Shown piece after piece: positions 39,232 through 51,502 of a stretch of DNA of 64,000 nucleotides (position 1 is its first letter; every line of letters begins with the position of its first letter). Under the pieces are notes generated by a model. The model ran no database searches. It had not been told where the DNA came from and saw nothing but the letters and a program-made list of their open reading frames with translations. Both the position numbers and the translations under genes were made by a program. The stretch comes from Liolophura sinensis (lineage: Eukaryota > Mollusca > Polyplacophora > Chitonida > Chitonidae), in NCBI RefSeq assembly GCF_032854445.1, contig NC_088295.1:12139385-12203384 (forward strand). The letters are read 5' to 3'.

Positions 39232-41532
39232 ATGTTTTCTTCCAGTATGGGGGGTGGGCGCTTCCCACGAGGTTTACTTTCTGTGCGCCCCACCTCCATC
39301 CCATACAACTCGGAGCAGCAGCCCAGGACCTGCGAGCATTTACAACATCAGGCAGCAAATCAACAGCGGTATAAACTTGAGAACATAGGGGGCCCGAAGC
39401 TATGGCGTCAGATGATGATCGGGTTCACATGTGCAGCTCTGGTCGGCCTGCTTATGTTTGTGCTGGGAAGCGCTTTTATCGCTGATGCTGTTCACTCAAA
39501 ATATTCTGTCTCTATTATGCTGTGCATCATGGGAATGGGTAAGTTATACAAGTGGATTAGATGTTATCTGTAATTTACATTCCCAGGGCTACTATTAAAG
39601 AGACAGTAAAATTTGGTTGTAACAATTTTACCCAGACTTCTCTCACTTCTTCCTTAGCTCAATAGCTTCTATCCTTTTAAGCATGGGGTTTACTTCCAAA
39701 ATGTGTGCAGATCTCAACAATGGGTCCCATCTTTAAGTACTTATTTCCTGATTCACCTCTTGTGATAACAGGCCTATGTTGGACTGATACCTACCGATAT
39801 TTTAGGGATCAGCCAGAATTACAATAGTTCATCTAAATTGCCATAGCATCATCATCTGCAAGATCTTATTAAGTGACAGGAAAGAAATACTGTGTTTCAG
39901 GTTTCATGTTTTGAGAACATGCAAAGCTCATGTTGTTTGAGTGACGAGTCACTGTGAAAAATAAAGTTCTATGCCATTGTACCCTGTTTCTTTAGTATTC
40001 AATATGAAGGGGATTAGCATTTGAAAAGCTGATTGCTTATCTTAATCTAAATAGTTACTGTTACATTTTTGTGGGTGTATATGCAAACAATTATAATTGC
40101 CAGATCCACATCTTCTGATGGTTTAATTGATGTGTCTGTGTTTGTTACTTCTTCAGTGTGTGGTCTGATTGTGTTGGTGGGCGTGGTCATACTGGGGAGA
40201 CTGTTCATCAGCAGGAAATGGAGGTTCAACTCCAATCAAACGCAACAGCATCCTAACCCTGCTTGTTTCCATAACTGCTCAGGTAGACTTGCTATTGTAC
40301 AATTCTGTGACGCTAGACTGAGGTACAGCTGGCTTACTTTAGGCCTGATACCCTTGTTTCTTTCCACAACTCTTTATAATTAATATAAATCTTAATGTCT
40401 TGCAAAGGATATTGTATGGATTGTCTCTTTTAATTATGCCTCAGTTGCAGTATTAGATAATATTAGTTAATAAATCAATTATGTAAAGGTTTAAAACTCA
40501 ATACTTTTGAACCATGTATCACATGTACTGTTTTTACGTATTTGTATCTTTTTATTATTTAAATAAAGGTGAAATGTCGGGATTTCCTTCACTGATAAAA
40601 GTGATATTTCACTCATTTAGATATCATTTATGTTATTACATTTTGATATTACACACCCCGACACCATGATGATGTCACAAAAGAAACATCTGGTAACATT
40701 CTAACCAAGCTCAGTGTGATGATGTCATGATACAGGTTTACTCGAATTTAACATTCCAGTTTTCAAGCAACGTCATACAGGATTTCATGTACAACGTCAC
40801 ATTATGTACACAAGTCTGTGATGGCCTACAGCTAAAACAATTGCTTAAACAAATACACAAAATCATATTCTCAAAATATAAATAATAAATACAGTATTGG
40901 ACAGTGAAGGTTGAATGCTCTAAATATTTTTCTCGTGAAAGGGGGAAATGATAAACCCATCTTTTGAGTTATCATTTCCACCTCTCACTCGAAAAATATT
41001 TATGGTATTTAATGTTCAGTGTGCAATATCCTCCATATATTTTATTCCATATTGTTTTATTTTTACACGACTGATGTTTAGCTTTCTACAACTATCAGGC
41101 CACTGAGATCATGAGAATAAATTTTAAGAGGTTTGTCAGGTACGTGTACCTGCCGAAAGTCTGTGGTTTACTCTAGGCAAATTGATTACCTCTGCCCATA
41201 AGCCAGAAAAAGTGAAAAATTATTGAGTTTGACATTAAAAATACAGTCAGATAAATAAATAGTATTGTCATGTGTTTGTGCCTGTTATAGTGATCTACAC
41301 GCCATCCCAGGATCAGTACCCAGCAGGGATGTGTACAGACCCGCCCCCAGCATACGATCCAATGCCCCCTCTCCCTGGGCAGGGCATCCAGATGACCACC
41401 ATCATCCACCCGGGCCACACCCCTACACAGACCTCCGTGGAGGTTCACCGCCCTGTTCAACTCGTCATGCCAAAGCCTCCCAAGTACTCAGATGCTGTGG
41501 CACCGCTGCCCGCCTATGGGGACCCAGTCTGA
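39232..41532 (+). CDS. Unidentified protein with two membrane segments and a PPxY-bearing tail (224 aa)
   Basis: Three exons with matching phase 1 junctions: 39232-39538, 40157-40282 and 41291-41532 (stop). The start is chosen because an in-frame stop lies at 39175-39177, no other ATG intervenes, and ACCACCATG is a good start context. Residues 1-59 are polar. Segments about 61-83 (MMIGFTCAALVGLLMFVLGS) and 92-115 (VCGLIVLVGVVILG) look membrane-spanning, separated by a short loop, then a basic flank (SRKWRF). The cytoplasmic-looking tail is rich in proline with PPAY (163-166), PPKY (207-210) and LPAY (217-220), WW-domain ligand types. The same layout occurs in small proteins such as TMEM174 and TMEM171, but I cannot claim homology. 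A 5' untranslated exon near 37900-38000 spliced to 39164 is likely. Sharing a promoter with WBP2 hints at related expression. Confidence 0.75.
40564..41040 (+). mobile_element. Non-autonomous element, copy B (plus orientation)
   Basis: A related copy of the element at 34726-35195 in the opposite orientation, in the last intron of the plus-strand gene. The 3' 130 bases form a hairpin: GGACAGTGAAGGTTGAATGC pairs with the complement of TATTTAATGTTCAGTGTGC. Identity between copies is roughly 70-75% by eye, so both are old. Confidence 0.8.
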
Positions 41533-44500
41533 CAAACACTACTATCCACCTGACCCCAGCCTCAGGGGTGCCCCAGCCTCAGGGGTGCCTCAGTACTACT
41601 GTGCATCCTTTCTCTCTCTCTCTTCGGGTATTAGTGATGTAGATATTGTGACACCTGTGACTGAGTTTATCTCTGAGTAGTCTATGGGTAATCAGGAAAG
41701 GGCAGTCCATTTTCCCCCATGAGCAGATGTATGTTTACCCTCCCACGAGTAGAGATATGTTTACTCCCCATGAGCAGATATGTTTACCCACCCTGTCCTG
41801 TATCTGTTGCAGCCTATATGCAAATATCCCTTTTTTATTTCTGCTGCAGTATTGCATGGATAGATCAAATACATGACTATCCTGTTTTCACAGATATGTT
41901 ATTGATTACATGTTGCTGGTTTCACTATATGCGCACATATGTGTAATGCTGTTGTTTACTTTTTCATAAAATACTGGTATTGCAATATCTGACCCACTGA
42001 ATTTATGTTTTGCCAGGTGTCATTGATTGAAATCAAAACCATTATTTCCTTTCTTTTTGAAAAGAATTCCGGAAAAAAATATTAAAAATGTCAAGGTGGG
42101 TTTGAATGTAAACAAGCCCCTCTCACACATATTGGTCCTGTACAAGCATCAATACATCTCCTCATCAAAAATCTTTACGTGACATGAAATAGTATGATGA
42201 CCAATCATCGTACTTAATCTAAAGATAAGACTCATGGTCTCTTACATTGCATATTGACCAGCTTTACATTTATCCTGGGCTGGATGAATCTCTTGGCTAT
42301 AAAGGTTGCTGTAGTCCAAATTAAAGAATAAGGAACTAAAACATTGCTAATAATGATTTATGGATGTGCACCAGCTAGTTGATAACATTTATTATGTTGT
42401 ATCATTTGAATGTTGAGAAATTCAGATCGGTTTGTGGGGAGGCTAATCTATCCTAGCATCACAGGATATGGTATTAGTGAACAAGCAGAGCCTAATGCTC
42501 TATTCCGATAAGCCAGTATGTATTTCCTTCATTCACTGCTATCTGCTTTGGTGATGGAATCAGTGTTATAACAGAAGGAAGTTGTTTCCCAACTTATCTT
42601 TGTAAGTTAATTGAATGTTTAAAGACCTGCATAATTATTAAATGTTCCAGTCCGATGTCTCTTGATTGTGAGAGATTACATGTACACAGTACTTGTCGTC
42701 TTCTGAACTCTAGCAACACAAAGTAATTAGTGCTCAGCATCCATGATAGAGAGGTGTTCTTGCTATGTTTAATGTGGCCATCATGTTAAAGTTTATTTAT
42801 CACTGCATACCACAAGATGTTAGCTTTTGTATTTATAGTGGATCACATTTGTACAGTGCCACTGGTGTATTCAAAAGGGGCGTTTGACACCTTTTGGTTA
42901 TGAACTTTTTAGATAGTTTGCACATGCATAAAAGAATACAGACAAGGACATTACCTATGTGCTATTCATTTTGTTTGCTGTTTGTCTGAAACAATTCTGG
43001 ATTGATCAGTGAGTGTTTGTTATTTTTTTAGATAACTACCCTAAGTGCACGTGTGTATGAGAGTCTTATGCAGCCTCATGCCTCAGTTGATGTCTAATTT
43101 TTTGAGCCAATCAAATTGCACAAATTTTCAATCTGTCTTTCAATAGCTGAAATCAGCTGCTTCCTATCTGGACTAGACTCTTAGACTTGAGTAAAGTTTG
43201 ATAATTTTTAGAGAGTTCTGGGCAATCATTTATATGGTTGCTCCCATAACTTAAGAAGATGTGGAAATTGATTGTGTTTATCACTCTTGTGATATTTGTT
43301 TGGAACTGCAAGTCATCCTCATTCACAAAAGTTCTCAATTTATGTATATAGTTGTAGCTGTTTCTTTTCCCTTTAACTCAGATTGTACTTACTAGATGAA
43401 GTTTGCAAATGCAAGGCAAAACTAGAGAGTTCAAAACCAAGAGCAGATTATAGCCATAAAGCTTTCAAATGTTCAGTATTCCAGCTTGTGCTTGCTGTGA
43501 TACAACTGCCTGAAGAATAATTACTTTAGCATGAAGATGGCACCCAGAATATAAATGTAACATAAAGTAGTGTGTTCAGGGAATATAACATGAAATAAAA
43601 TCAGATGAGTAGTGAGTTTGTGTGGAGGGAAGTGGAGGGGAGATATAGACCTGTGCATGGTTTTGGCACAATGGTTTTGAAGGTCACCAGCATCATTAAT
43701 ATACCAGAATGCACTGTAGAGGGTTAAGTAAATTGCTTATGTATATTGTATAGTATATTGCTTATTTATCATGACACCCACAATTATCAAAAAACACCGA
43801 TGGTGAAAAAGAAGTGTTATCAAGGAAAGCTATGCCTTTCACAGAGCTTTAGAGAGGTTATGTTATTATAGTTTGCATTGTACTCCCCACTTTTGAAGTG
43901 CATTTGTTATTCACCTGTGTAGATTTAAGGGCAGCGTGATGTCATTACCTAGTGAAGAATATGTATGTGAAAAAGATAAGAAAAGCAGACAGAAACCAAA
44001 TGGTCCATGTATGGTGTATGTAATTAATTGTATTCATATGTATGTATATTTGTAGACTGGTACGTTATTGTTTCTTATTACAAATCTGTTTGTGTGGTTC
44101 AGCATTTTTATCATCAATATGTATTTATTCTGTATATAATTTACAAAAGATCGTTTTGTTTAAAAGTCTTGATTTTGAAGATTTTGATTTTACATTTTGT
44201 TAAGTTTTGCCATTTCAGTGCTGTGATACTTTTTATTTCACCAACACACCCAAAGTTTTAGACATATTTTAAGGTAATATTATCAGTTTGAAGCCTTACG
44301 TTTTGAGATGCAGGGTACATAAGACTTTACGACAAATAGACATGTTATTACATTTCTTTCTATAACTGGCATTTCTGCTGGCTTCTTTGTGACTGATTTT
44401 TCCTGTTTTATGTTTGTCCTTTTCTGTATTTTTACGTTACATTTCATACAAAGCAGATCTGTCCCGCATTACACGGATTGTTAATAGGATTATATTGGTC

Positions 44501-45458
44501 CAAATGGATTGATACCATATTTATGTTTTCTTATGTTACCTCTGTTTAGTCTGGTATAAGTTGTAAGGATAAAACCATTAATTATATGTATTTTACGTAT
44601 ACATGTCTATATTTCATTAACCCCTTCCTTTTGTAAACTGTTTTGTTTTGTTCATCTCTTATTATTTACCAGTATCATTTTTTATTTTTAAATGATATTC
44701 TACCTGGGCTATTATAAAATGTAAGTAGGCCTACTGGTGCTTGGAATGGCTTTATTCTTAATTAAACTGTCATGGACTCCAGGATGAGCCCAGTATTAAA
44801 ATCGTTGTGCCAGTATTCACTATTCTTCAAAACCAGTACAAACTGACATATATTTACCAATACAAGCTGACATATTGGTCAGATATGAATCATTTTCTTT
44901 GTATTATACATGGCATATCACTAAATAGCATTCCACTGTTGAGTTGCACTGTAATGTGATTGATAGCTCACGCATACATGATATACTGGTAATGGTTTTA
45001 GCACAGTTGTTTGCTTCGTTGAAGCATACCATGGATGACACATACCCCTATACCATGGGAATACATAATATGTATATCTGTGATGTGTCTCCACTAAGCC
45101 TTGTAACCTGTATTAAACTAAAGCAACATGTTGTTTGTTATCCAGCACAGTTTCTATTTACTTGGAATAAACCTTGTTTATCTTCCTCAAAACTCTGTGT
45201 GCTTGTGATCTATGTTCTTTGATTCTTATAGGTTTAGTTGAGGTTTCCCTTGTGCCTTCGTAGTAGAAACTACAGTGTCATTTTGCCCTCGGGGTGTTTC
45301 ACCTCATGCCGTTCTGACCCTTCTGCTTCCTGATACCCATAGCAGTTTTTTTTTTCTTGTGTCTCCAAGGCAACGTACTGAGATACACTTGACCCCTGAC
45401 AACAGAAAAGAAATGCGTTAAAGTGCTTCTCCCTCCAAATATGGTGAAGATTTATTTT
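41533..45458 (+). other. 3' UTR and gene-poor spacer
   Basis: This follows the stop at 41532. Short CCC(A/C)NGAGNAGAGATATGTTTA-like repeats lie at 41716-41790. AATAAA occurs at 43594-43599 and 45166-45171; the second is followed by GT-rich sequence and is a plausible polyadenylation site. No exon-like frame or larger repeat is seen. Confidence 0.5.
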
Positions 45459-45670
45459 TCAATTAATTTGACTGAAATTTTGCGCCGTTCTCAAGAATAT
45501 TTCGCATACATAACAGCGGACAGCATAATTACTTTGGAAAGAAACAAGGCATAGCCTGACGGAAACTTGCAATCCTCCGCATGTTGCTGGCAGACCTTTC
45601 CACATATGCCTGGAAGCGCAAGCTGGACTTGAACTCACAGCAATCGCATTGGGGAGAGGCTCACTGGGTA
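45459..45670 (-). mobile_element. Diverged SINE copy, minus orientation
   Basis: Its complement runs from a B-box-like TGTGAGTTCAAGTCCAGCTT through GGAAAGGTCTGCCAGCAACA to GCGAAATATTCTTGAGAACG, matching the SINE at 27321. It is heavily mutated, with no target duplication seen. Confidence 0.75.
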
Positions 45671-46139
45671 CCAGAAGCATTTCTACATGCAGATTTGTAT
45701 TTGTACTAATACCAAACCTGTTTCCGGTCACAAAAGCAAAAGGAACATATTAGATTTGGACAGTGACTTGTCCCTACATGGACAGCAATATATCTTAGTG
45801 TCCTGCATATGACAGGTACATACCTTGTTGAAGTACTTGTTAGATCTTGTGTGTTGACATCAATAACAATACAATAGACATTTTATTAGTTATTACTATC
45901 AAAACTAGTGTGCCAGGGATACTCCATTTAAGGCCTTGGCTCTCTTGTAAGTGAATACGAAAGGTGTGTCCAGAATCTTTCAGAGCCGTATTTTCATTGT
46001 GTTGAACAAGATCATCACTTTGAGTATATGGACAGTAGCATGGACAACTTATGAATCAGTATGGCACGAGTTGGGTACTGCATGGTAGGCTATAATTCAT
46101 TCGCCTACAACATTCTTGGCATCTTTCCGTCATCATTGA

Positions 46140-46780
46140 AAACTGTTCGCTGATTCTCTTTGCACGATTTCGTCCTATTATCGTACTTTACATAATTTCT
46201 TAGTTCTACTGTGGTTTGTTGCTTTGGATATTAATCTTGTGATTACTGACCCTGAACGTCCATTTTTGCTGACGACTGCATGGTATACGAATGTTTGCCC
46301 CGACGTATAAATTCTTGACAGCTTGAAGAGGTTCCCTTCGTACGTCAAACAAGTATCTCAACGGTCCTTTAGTTCCTGATACCTTGGGAAGCAGGTGAAG
46401 ACACATTTTCTACTTGATCGTGTTCCTCAAGAAAGCAGGTCATGACTTCTGCCTTGTGATTCTCTGAAGATTAACCTGTATCTGATTCCGCCCTACTTTT
46501 GTACCTTACGTACTTCCTTGGTTTTTTGATGGTTTGTGTTAAATGTTGTTTTGGAAACTGGCCTTACGATTATTGACCTGGAACGTCCATGTTGGTTGAC
46601 TGCTGCTATTCAAATGTTTGTTTCGATGCCTTGGTTTAAAGAATCAGACCAAGACGCTTCTGTCTCCTGTACCCTGGCAGGATCTCTTTTTTACCTTCAA
46701 AGAACCCGATAAAGACACTTTTGCCTAATGATACCCTGAAGAGATTTCCCTTGTACTTTCAGAAGCCTATGATCCTGTCC
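46140..46780. repeat. Old imperfect direct duplication (two units of about 320 bp)
   Basis: Shared landmarks in the same order include GATTCTCT, TTCGTCCTA/TTCCGCCCTA, the pair GATTACTGACCCTGAACGTCC (46240s) and GATTATTGACCTGGAACGTCC (46570s), then CGAATGTTTG/CAAATGTTTG. The units are strongly diverged. No coding capacity is evident. Confidence 0.55.
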
Positions 46781-48105
46781 TGTTGCCATCAGGAAGTTTC
46801 AACTCCAGTGTTTTAAGGGAAGAAGGCACCTATATAAGTTTCTTTTTTGTGTCTGTAAAGGAAGACCTCAAAAATTCGAAGCGAGCTTCACTAAACAGAC
46901 CACTTAAAACAAAGCCTAAATATACTTTCATGTATTTTTTTAGATTTTTGAGAAAAGAGTTGAAGGCGCTGAAACATGTGAATTCCAAGTTGGGCTTTAT
47001 AGACCATACTATCAGAGGTTAGGAACTCTGACGTCACCGGAAGTTTATCCCACTCTAATCACGGCACTGAATGTTGGAATAAATCTTTTTACCCATGAGA
47101 TTACTGAAATAATGTTCCCAAAAAATCTTTTATTCTGGTGAACATCAGGAAAAAGGCGATACCTAGATACCCTAGATACCGTCAGCATGGCTCATAAAGC
47201 ATAGTATTCAAACATTTGAATGCTTTTCAAAATCTGAAAAAATAAATGAAAGTACACATAGTTTTCAGTTGTCTGTATGATGAACCTTACTTCATATTTT
47301 AGAATTCTTTTATTTTAAAGGAACATACTGAACTACATTCTTATATGACACTGTCTTTGCTTAGGCTCTACCATGACAAGACATTCCCAGCTGGCCTATT
47401 TTAAGAGGCAGATTAAGAGAAATAAGATTCCCCTCTTACGACTTAAAAAGCGGACAAATAATACTGTGTACATATATACGGTATTCTGCGGACTGTCGTG
47501 GGTGCTGTTCCGCGTACGGCAAACGGGTCAGTGAAAAATTTTGATGTTATAGTTTTAAGTTTCCAGATAAACATTTGTTTTACTTCATTTTGATTTAATT
47601 TAACGTCCAGTTCATGCTACGATATAGGCCAGTCAGATTGCTGGAAATAACAGTTATAATCACCTGTATACAAGCATGGATATGAAATCAGAATTTATAA
47701 GGGTAAATATGACATTACCGTCAAGTAGCCTTAGGCAAAGCCATCAAATTTTAAGATGAACACACATCGTGTAAAAATATACCGGAGCTTATACCAGTCG
47801 ATATTGTCAATGAGGCTCGAAAAGCCTCAACAAACCCATTCTCTGAAAACATAAAGTGTAGTGAGAGCTAAATGTGTACGTGATAAACCATAATTATTTC
47901 AAACTGATACGGCACGGTACTGCATTTTTTACTTCTGTATGTACACAACCTATCAAGAAACTGACACCGTCTTGATAGGAATTCTGAAGTCGTATGCACA
48001 AGCCCCTCTTACAGGACGACAACTCTGACGTCAGGACTCTAGTGGTCTCTTGGGAAGCAAATCTATTGTAATGAGGACCAGTACCTAAATTTGAACACTG
48101 CACAG

Positions 48106-48513
48106 GTTAAAATACTTGTCGCCTTAAAAAGGTTTATCATTTCCTCATTCAAGGTGGCACCAGCTTCAATACAGAATCAATTTGTTATAACTTACTGCTA
48201 TCTCCAATACATCTTGAAACACCTTCAGCTGGGTGGTCTGTTCATCAACGCATACTACACAGACCATATATTCTACACGTGCAATGTTCATTCCACCATA
48301 GAACGGTCAATGTTTTCCTATGCCGTTTTGGAATATGAGTTGTACCTGACGTTGTACAGATCGAACAACGCATCAAAAAGAAGAATTAGCTTCCATAGAT
48401 TAACAATGGCTACCAATGTACACCCTTCCCAGCTGACAATGACCGGCTTCGTGTTTCACAAGCCAAAGAGGTCACAAAAAAGCCTCCGTATATACCTAAA
48501 CCAGGCACACTGA
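48106..48513 (+). CDS. Weak candidate: open frame of 135 codons after a possible acceptor
   Basis: A frame starts after TGCACAG (48105) and runs to a TGA, with VKILVALKRFIISSF at the start and GFVFHKPKRSQKSLR near the end. An ATG-led frame at 47371 (MTRHSQLAYFKRQIKR..., ending before a GTCAGT donor) lies upstream, but its phase does not fit this acceptor. In AT-rich DNA of this size a frame of this length is expected about once by chance. I recognise no domain; most likely not a gene. Confidence 0.15.
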   Translation, partial: VKILVALKRFIISSFKVAPASIQNQFVITYCYLQYILKHLQLGGLFINAYYTDHIFYTCNVHSTIERSMFSYAVLEYELYLTLYRSNNASKRRISFHRLTMATNVHPSQLTMTGFVFHKPKRSQKSLRIYLNQAH

Positions 48514-49504
48514 AATGTATAATCACACACACATTTTTTTTTGTTGTAACTGTTATATCATGCATCTTTATCATGCGTAAAGCATTTAAGATTTATTTCT
48601 TAGTCCTATACCAAAATTGTTATCCAGTTTGTTAATTTATACAGGGAGTTTTTGCCTAAACTGTTTAGACATAACTGGTGCTCATGCCAATAAACCCTGC
48701 CATGTATATGCTCAAAAGTTTGTTTGCTTTCTTACAGTAATAACATCACTTTATATTAAACAATTGTTGAATTGTTTATAATGAAAGTCTTATTTGTCGG
48801 TCTAATACTAGCAGACTGTTCCATTTTCTTTGGTCAGCCACTTCACTGAGTTCTGTACTTAAAAGGTCGTACAAATTTTATTCCTTCCTACTTAGGTTTT
48901 GCAACAATCCCGTTACGTGTTATTCCTTGAATTATTTTTCACTCTTGTAGACCATTCTCAATCAATCTACTATAATCTAAAAAATAGCTTACATTTATAC
49001 AGGTTTTCCCTGTATAAAAATAATCTACTTCCATCATTAATCAAATCTCCAATACACGTGACCTGATTTATATACATGCCCTGCAGTCTTGAATGAAATA
49101 GTTATTTTTTTTAGATGTTGTTTTAAGGACATTCACGATAAATGATTCACTCGGAATTACCTCGATCGCAATAGCCGTCATCTGCGAAGTACATATCTAG
49201 GAATATAATTTCTTTTACGTGCCACTTTCACGGCTTTCTTATTTATATGTAGCTATTGTAAACACAGATTAAGACTTTTCCTTCAAGTCTGTCATTAATC
49301 CCATATTATAGGCCTACATGTCACGCACAATGTCACAATTTCAATTAACCGACCCTCCCTCACTCCCTCACCCGAAAAAGGTCTATTTAAATTTCCAACA
49401 CTGATGACCAAATGAACGGCTGTTGTATGTCTACATGCTTTAAATATATAATACATGACCTCTTCATATTTAGTTTTGCTAAGTGGCAAATATTCAGAGG
49501 GCGC

Positions 49505-49700
49505 TGAAGTGTTGACCGTCTCAATGTCGGGAGACCTTCATGAGATCAAAGCTGGGTTGGGTCATACCAAAGGCTTTAAAAACTGGTACTTGATGTTGCT
49601 TTGCTTGACGCTCGGCACTGAGAGGTTAGAGTGAGGAGACAGAACTGGTCGGCTCGGTGTCAGTATAGTTTGAATACCTGCCACAAGAAGACGCAGTAGG
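49505..49700 (+). mobile_element. Diverged SINE fragment sharing a central domain with the SINE at 61385
   Basis: GGTACTTGATGTTGCTTTGC, TTGACGCTCGGCACTGAGAG and ACTGGTCGGCTCGGTGTCAG resemble GCTTCCTCGCTTGGCGTTCA...GACCCGTATCAGTCTAATGG at 61470-61540. I know this kind of block from molluscan SINEs. Boundaries are approximate. Confidence 0.5.
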
Positions 49701-49975
49701 CCTATATGTACACACACCTTGGTCCCCGTTCATCGTCATATCCCCGTAGGCCTACACGGAAGCCAACATATTGGAGGTCTTCAACAAACCTTAGACAGCG
49801 CATACGAGGGTCGTAAACCGCAAATTTTCGCCAAGGCCCCACAAGAGGTCATATGGGCGCAATCTGTACATTCTCCTGGCCAAGACCGGTTTCGAACCAG
49901 CAGTTCGCACATTCTTGCGATTGAAACGCAAACACCTTTAGTCACTAGACCACGCCCGTTACCATGGATACCGCG
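49700..49975 (-). mobile_element. tRNA-like SINE, minus orientation
   Basis: On the minus strand, GGGCGTGGTCTAGTGACTAA resembles an A box and GGTTCGAAACC (near 49890) is a perfect B box, spaced as in a tRNA with an anticodon-like loop (GTTTCAATCGCAAG). The body continues with GGCCTTGGCGAAAATTTGCG. It is not a functional tRNA: I cannot fold a complete acceptor stem. Confidence 0.6.
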
Positions 49976-51502
49976 CCATAGCGTCCAGTTAGCTAACATG
50001 CACGAGGCTTACAAAGGCAGTAAAAGTGCTTGATGGCTAAATCCAGTGATAAAAGCATACCTATCCATACACTATCCTCAACCTTTCGGCATCTTTCATG
50101 GCTGATCTTGCACAATCCACAAAAGTGCTGCCATTAAAAAAAAAAATAAAAAAAAAACCTCGGCGTAAAATAGCTTGGTTATAAACAGTGTTTTTTCACA
50201 GTATTTAAAAAATAATATGTTTGTGGAAGCTAGAGAGACCAGGAAGACCGTAATTTAAAATACACGCACATTAACTATCGAGAATACATGAAATTATACT
50301 GACAGATGACATTCAGAGATTGTTAATCTACTGTGATCAAGATACGTATCGTCGGCTCTTAATGATGATACTGACTCCACACGAATGGCGTCGTCCAGCC
50401 GTCCATGTGAGCAAGGAGGTTTTGACACGTATAAATTTCATCATCGCTGTAGTCCATAGTCTCTGTATTTTCATCTGTCTTTGCGCCTGAACTACCAAGA
50501 ACGAAGATATTTTCTGATGCAAGTAGACTGTTATGTTTTCATACGTGGCCACATGGGATAACGCCTTACTTTCACATTGACACTGACGCTGGGACAACAA
50601 CCCCCTGTCGTAGTTGTTGTAGCATTCGAGCATCATCCCCCATTACAACGACATCCATTCTTTGTCATTTTCAAACTGGAAGAGGTGTCACATATGATAT
50701 CAGGATATCCTTCATACTTTGACCAGCGCTAGTAAATATATTGTCTTCATCAGGAGGTGCCAGGTGGGATAGATGTTATGTTTTAAGGGTCTTCAGATGT
50801 CAGATATCTGCAAATTTATTTTCGACCATATCTTGCTTTACGCTAAAATAGAACGCCAGTAAAGAGCTCAAAATAATCCTTGTCAAACAGTGACTGTGTG
50901 TAACATATAAACAACCATAGGTAATTAAGATTAATCTATCTTCTAATACAATGGCATGGAGTTAAACGTGCATTTCTTTTTCTGTTTCTGATACTGATGT
51001 ATAGAGTATACTGCAAAACAATGTGAGGCACCCCATCTGTGCTTTTTGAAAATATCATATTTTATAGCACTAAACAGGTAAGAAATGTAATTAACACAAA
51101 CAGTAAATTGCGAAGGATTAGTTTGACACTGATTTTGTCAGAAATTTGCAAAAAATTAAGTGAGTAGAGTGCCTTAGAGGGATATACAAGGCTTGTTTTG
51201 TGTCATAGTCTGGATCTTTAAGTTGAAAATTTAAAAACTTCTGCATGTTGTAATCCATATGTCATTGTCTTACAAGATAATGCCAAACAATTAGAAAAGA
51301 TTTAATTAGTGCATACTCTTGATATGGTGTGTATACTCTGTGCTTTGAGAATTATTTTGATGGGTCGGTAATTGTACTGTGTAAAATACGGACAGAGATA
51401 CAGTCAAATGAAGATATGCACATTTTCTGACAAATGTCGCATGACCCTTAAAATTATGACATTTTTCCATCTTAACATCATGTCATTCTCCATTAAGAAA
51501 GA
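49976..51502. other. Spacer upstream of the Erlin locus
   Basis: An A-rich run lies at 50136-50158. I see no exon-like frame, RNA gene or repeat in the rest. Confidence 0.5.

Larger units (their letters stand above)
45671..49500. other. Gene-poor spacer
   Basis: Besides the duplication at 46140-46780 and the weak open frame at 48106, I see no supported gene, RNA or mobile element here. Confidence 0.5.

Noticed and set aside
49880-49975. tRNA gene on the minus strand
   Set aside because: The A- and B-box-like motifs are present, but no full cloverleaf or acceptor stem could be formed; better explained as a SINE head.
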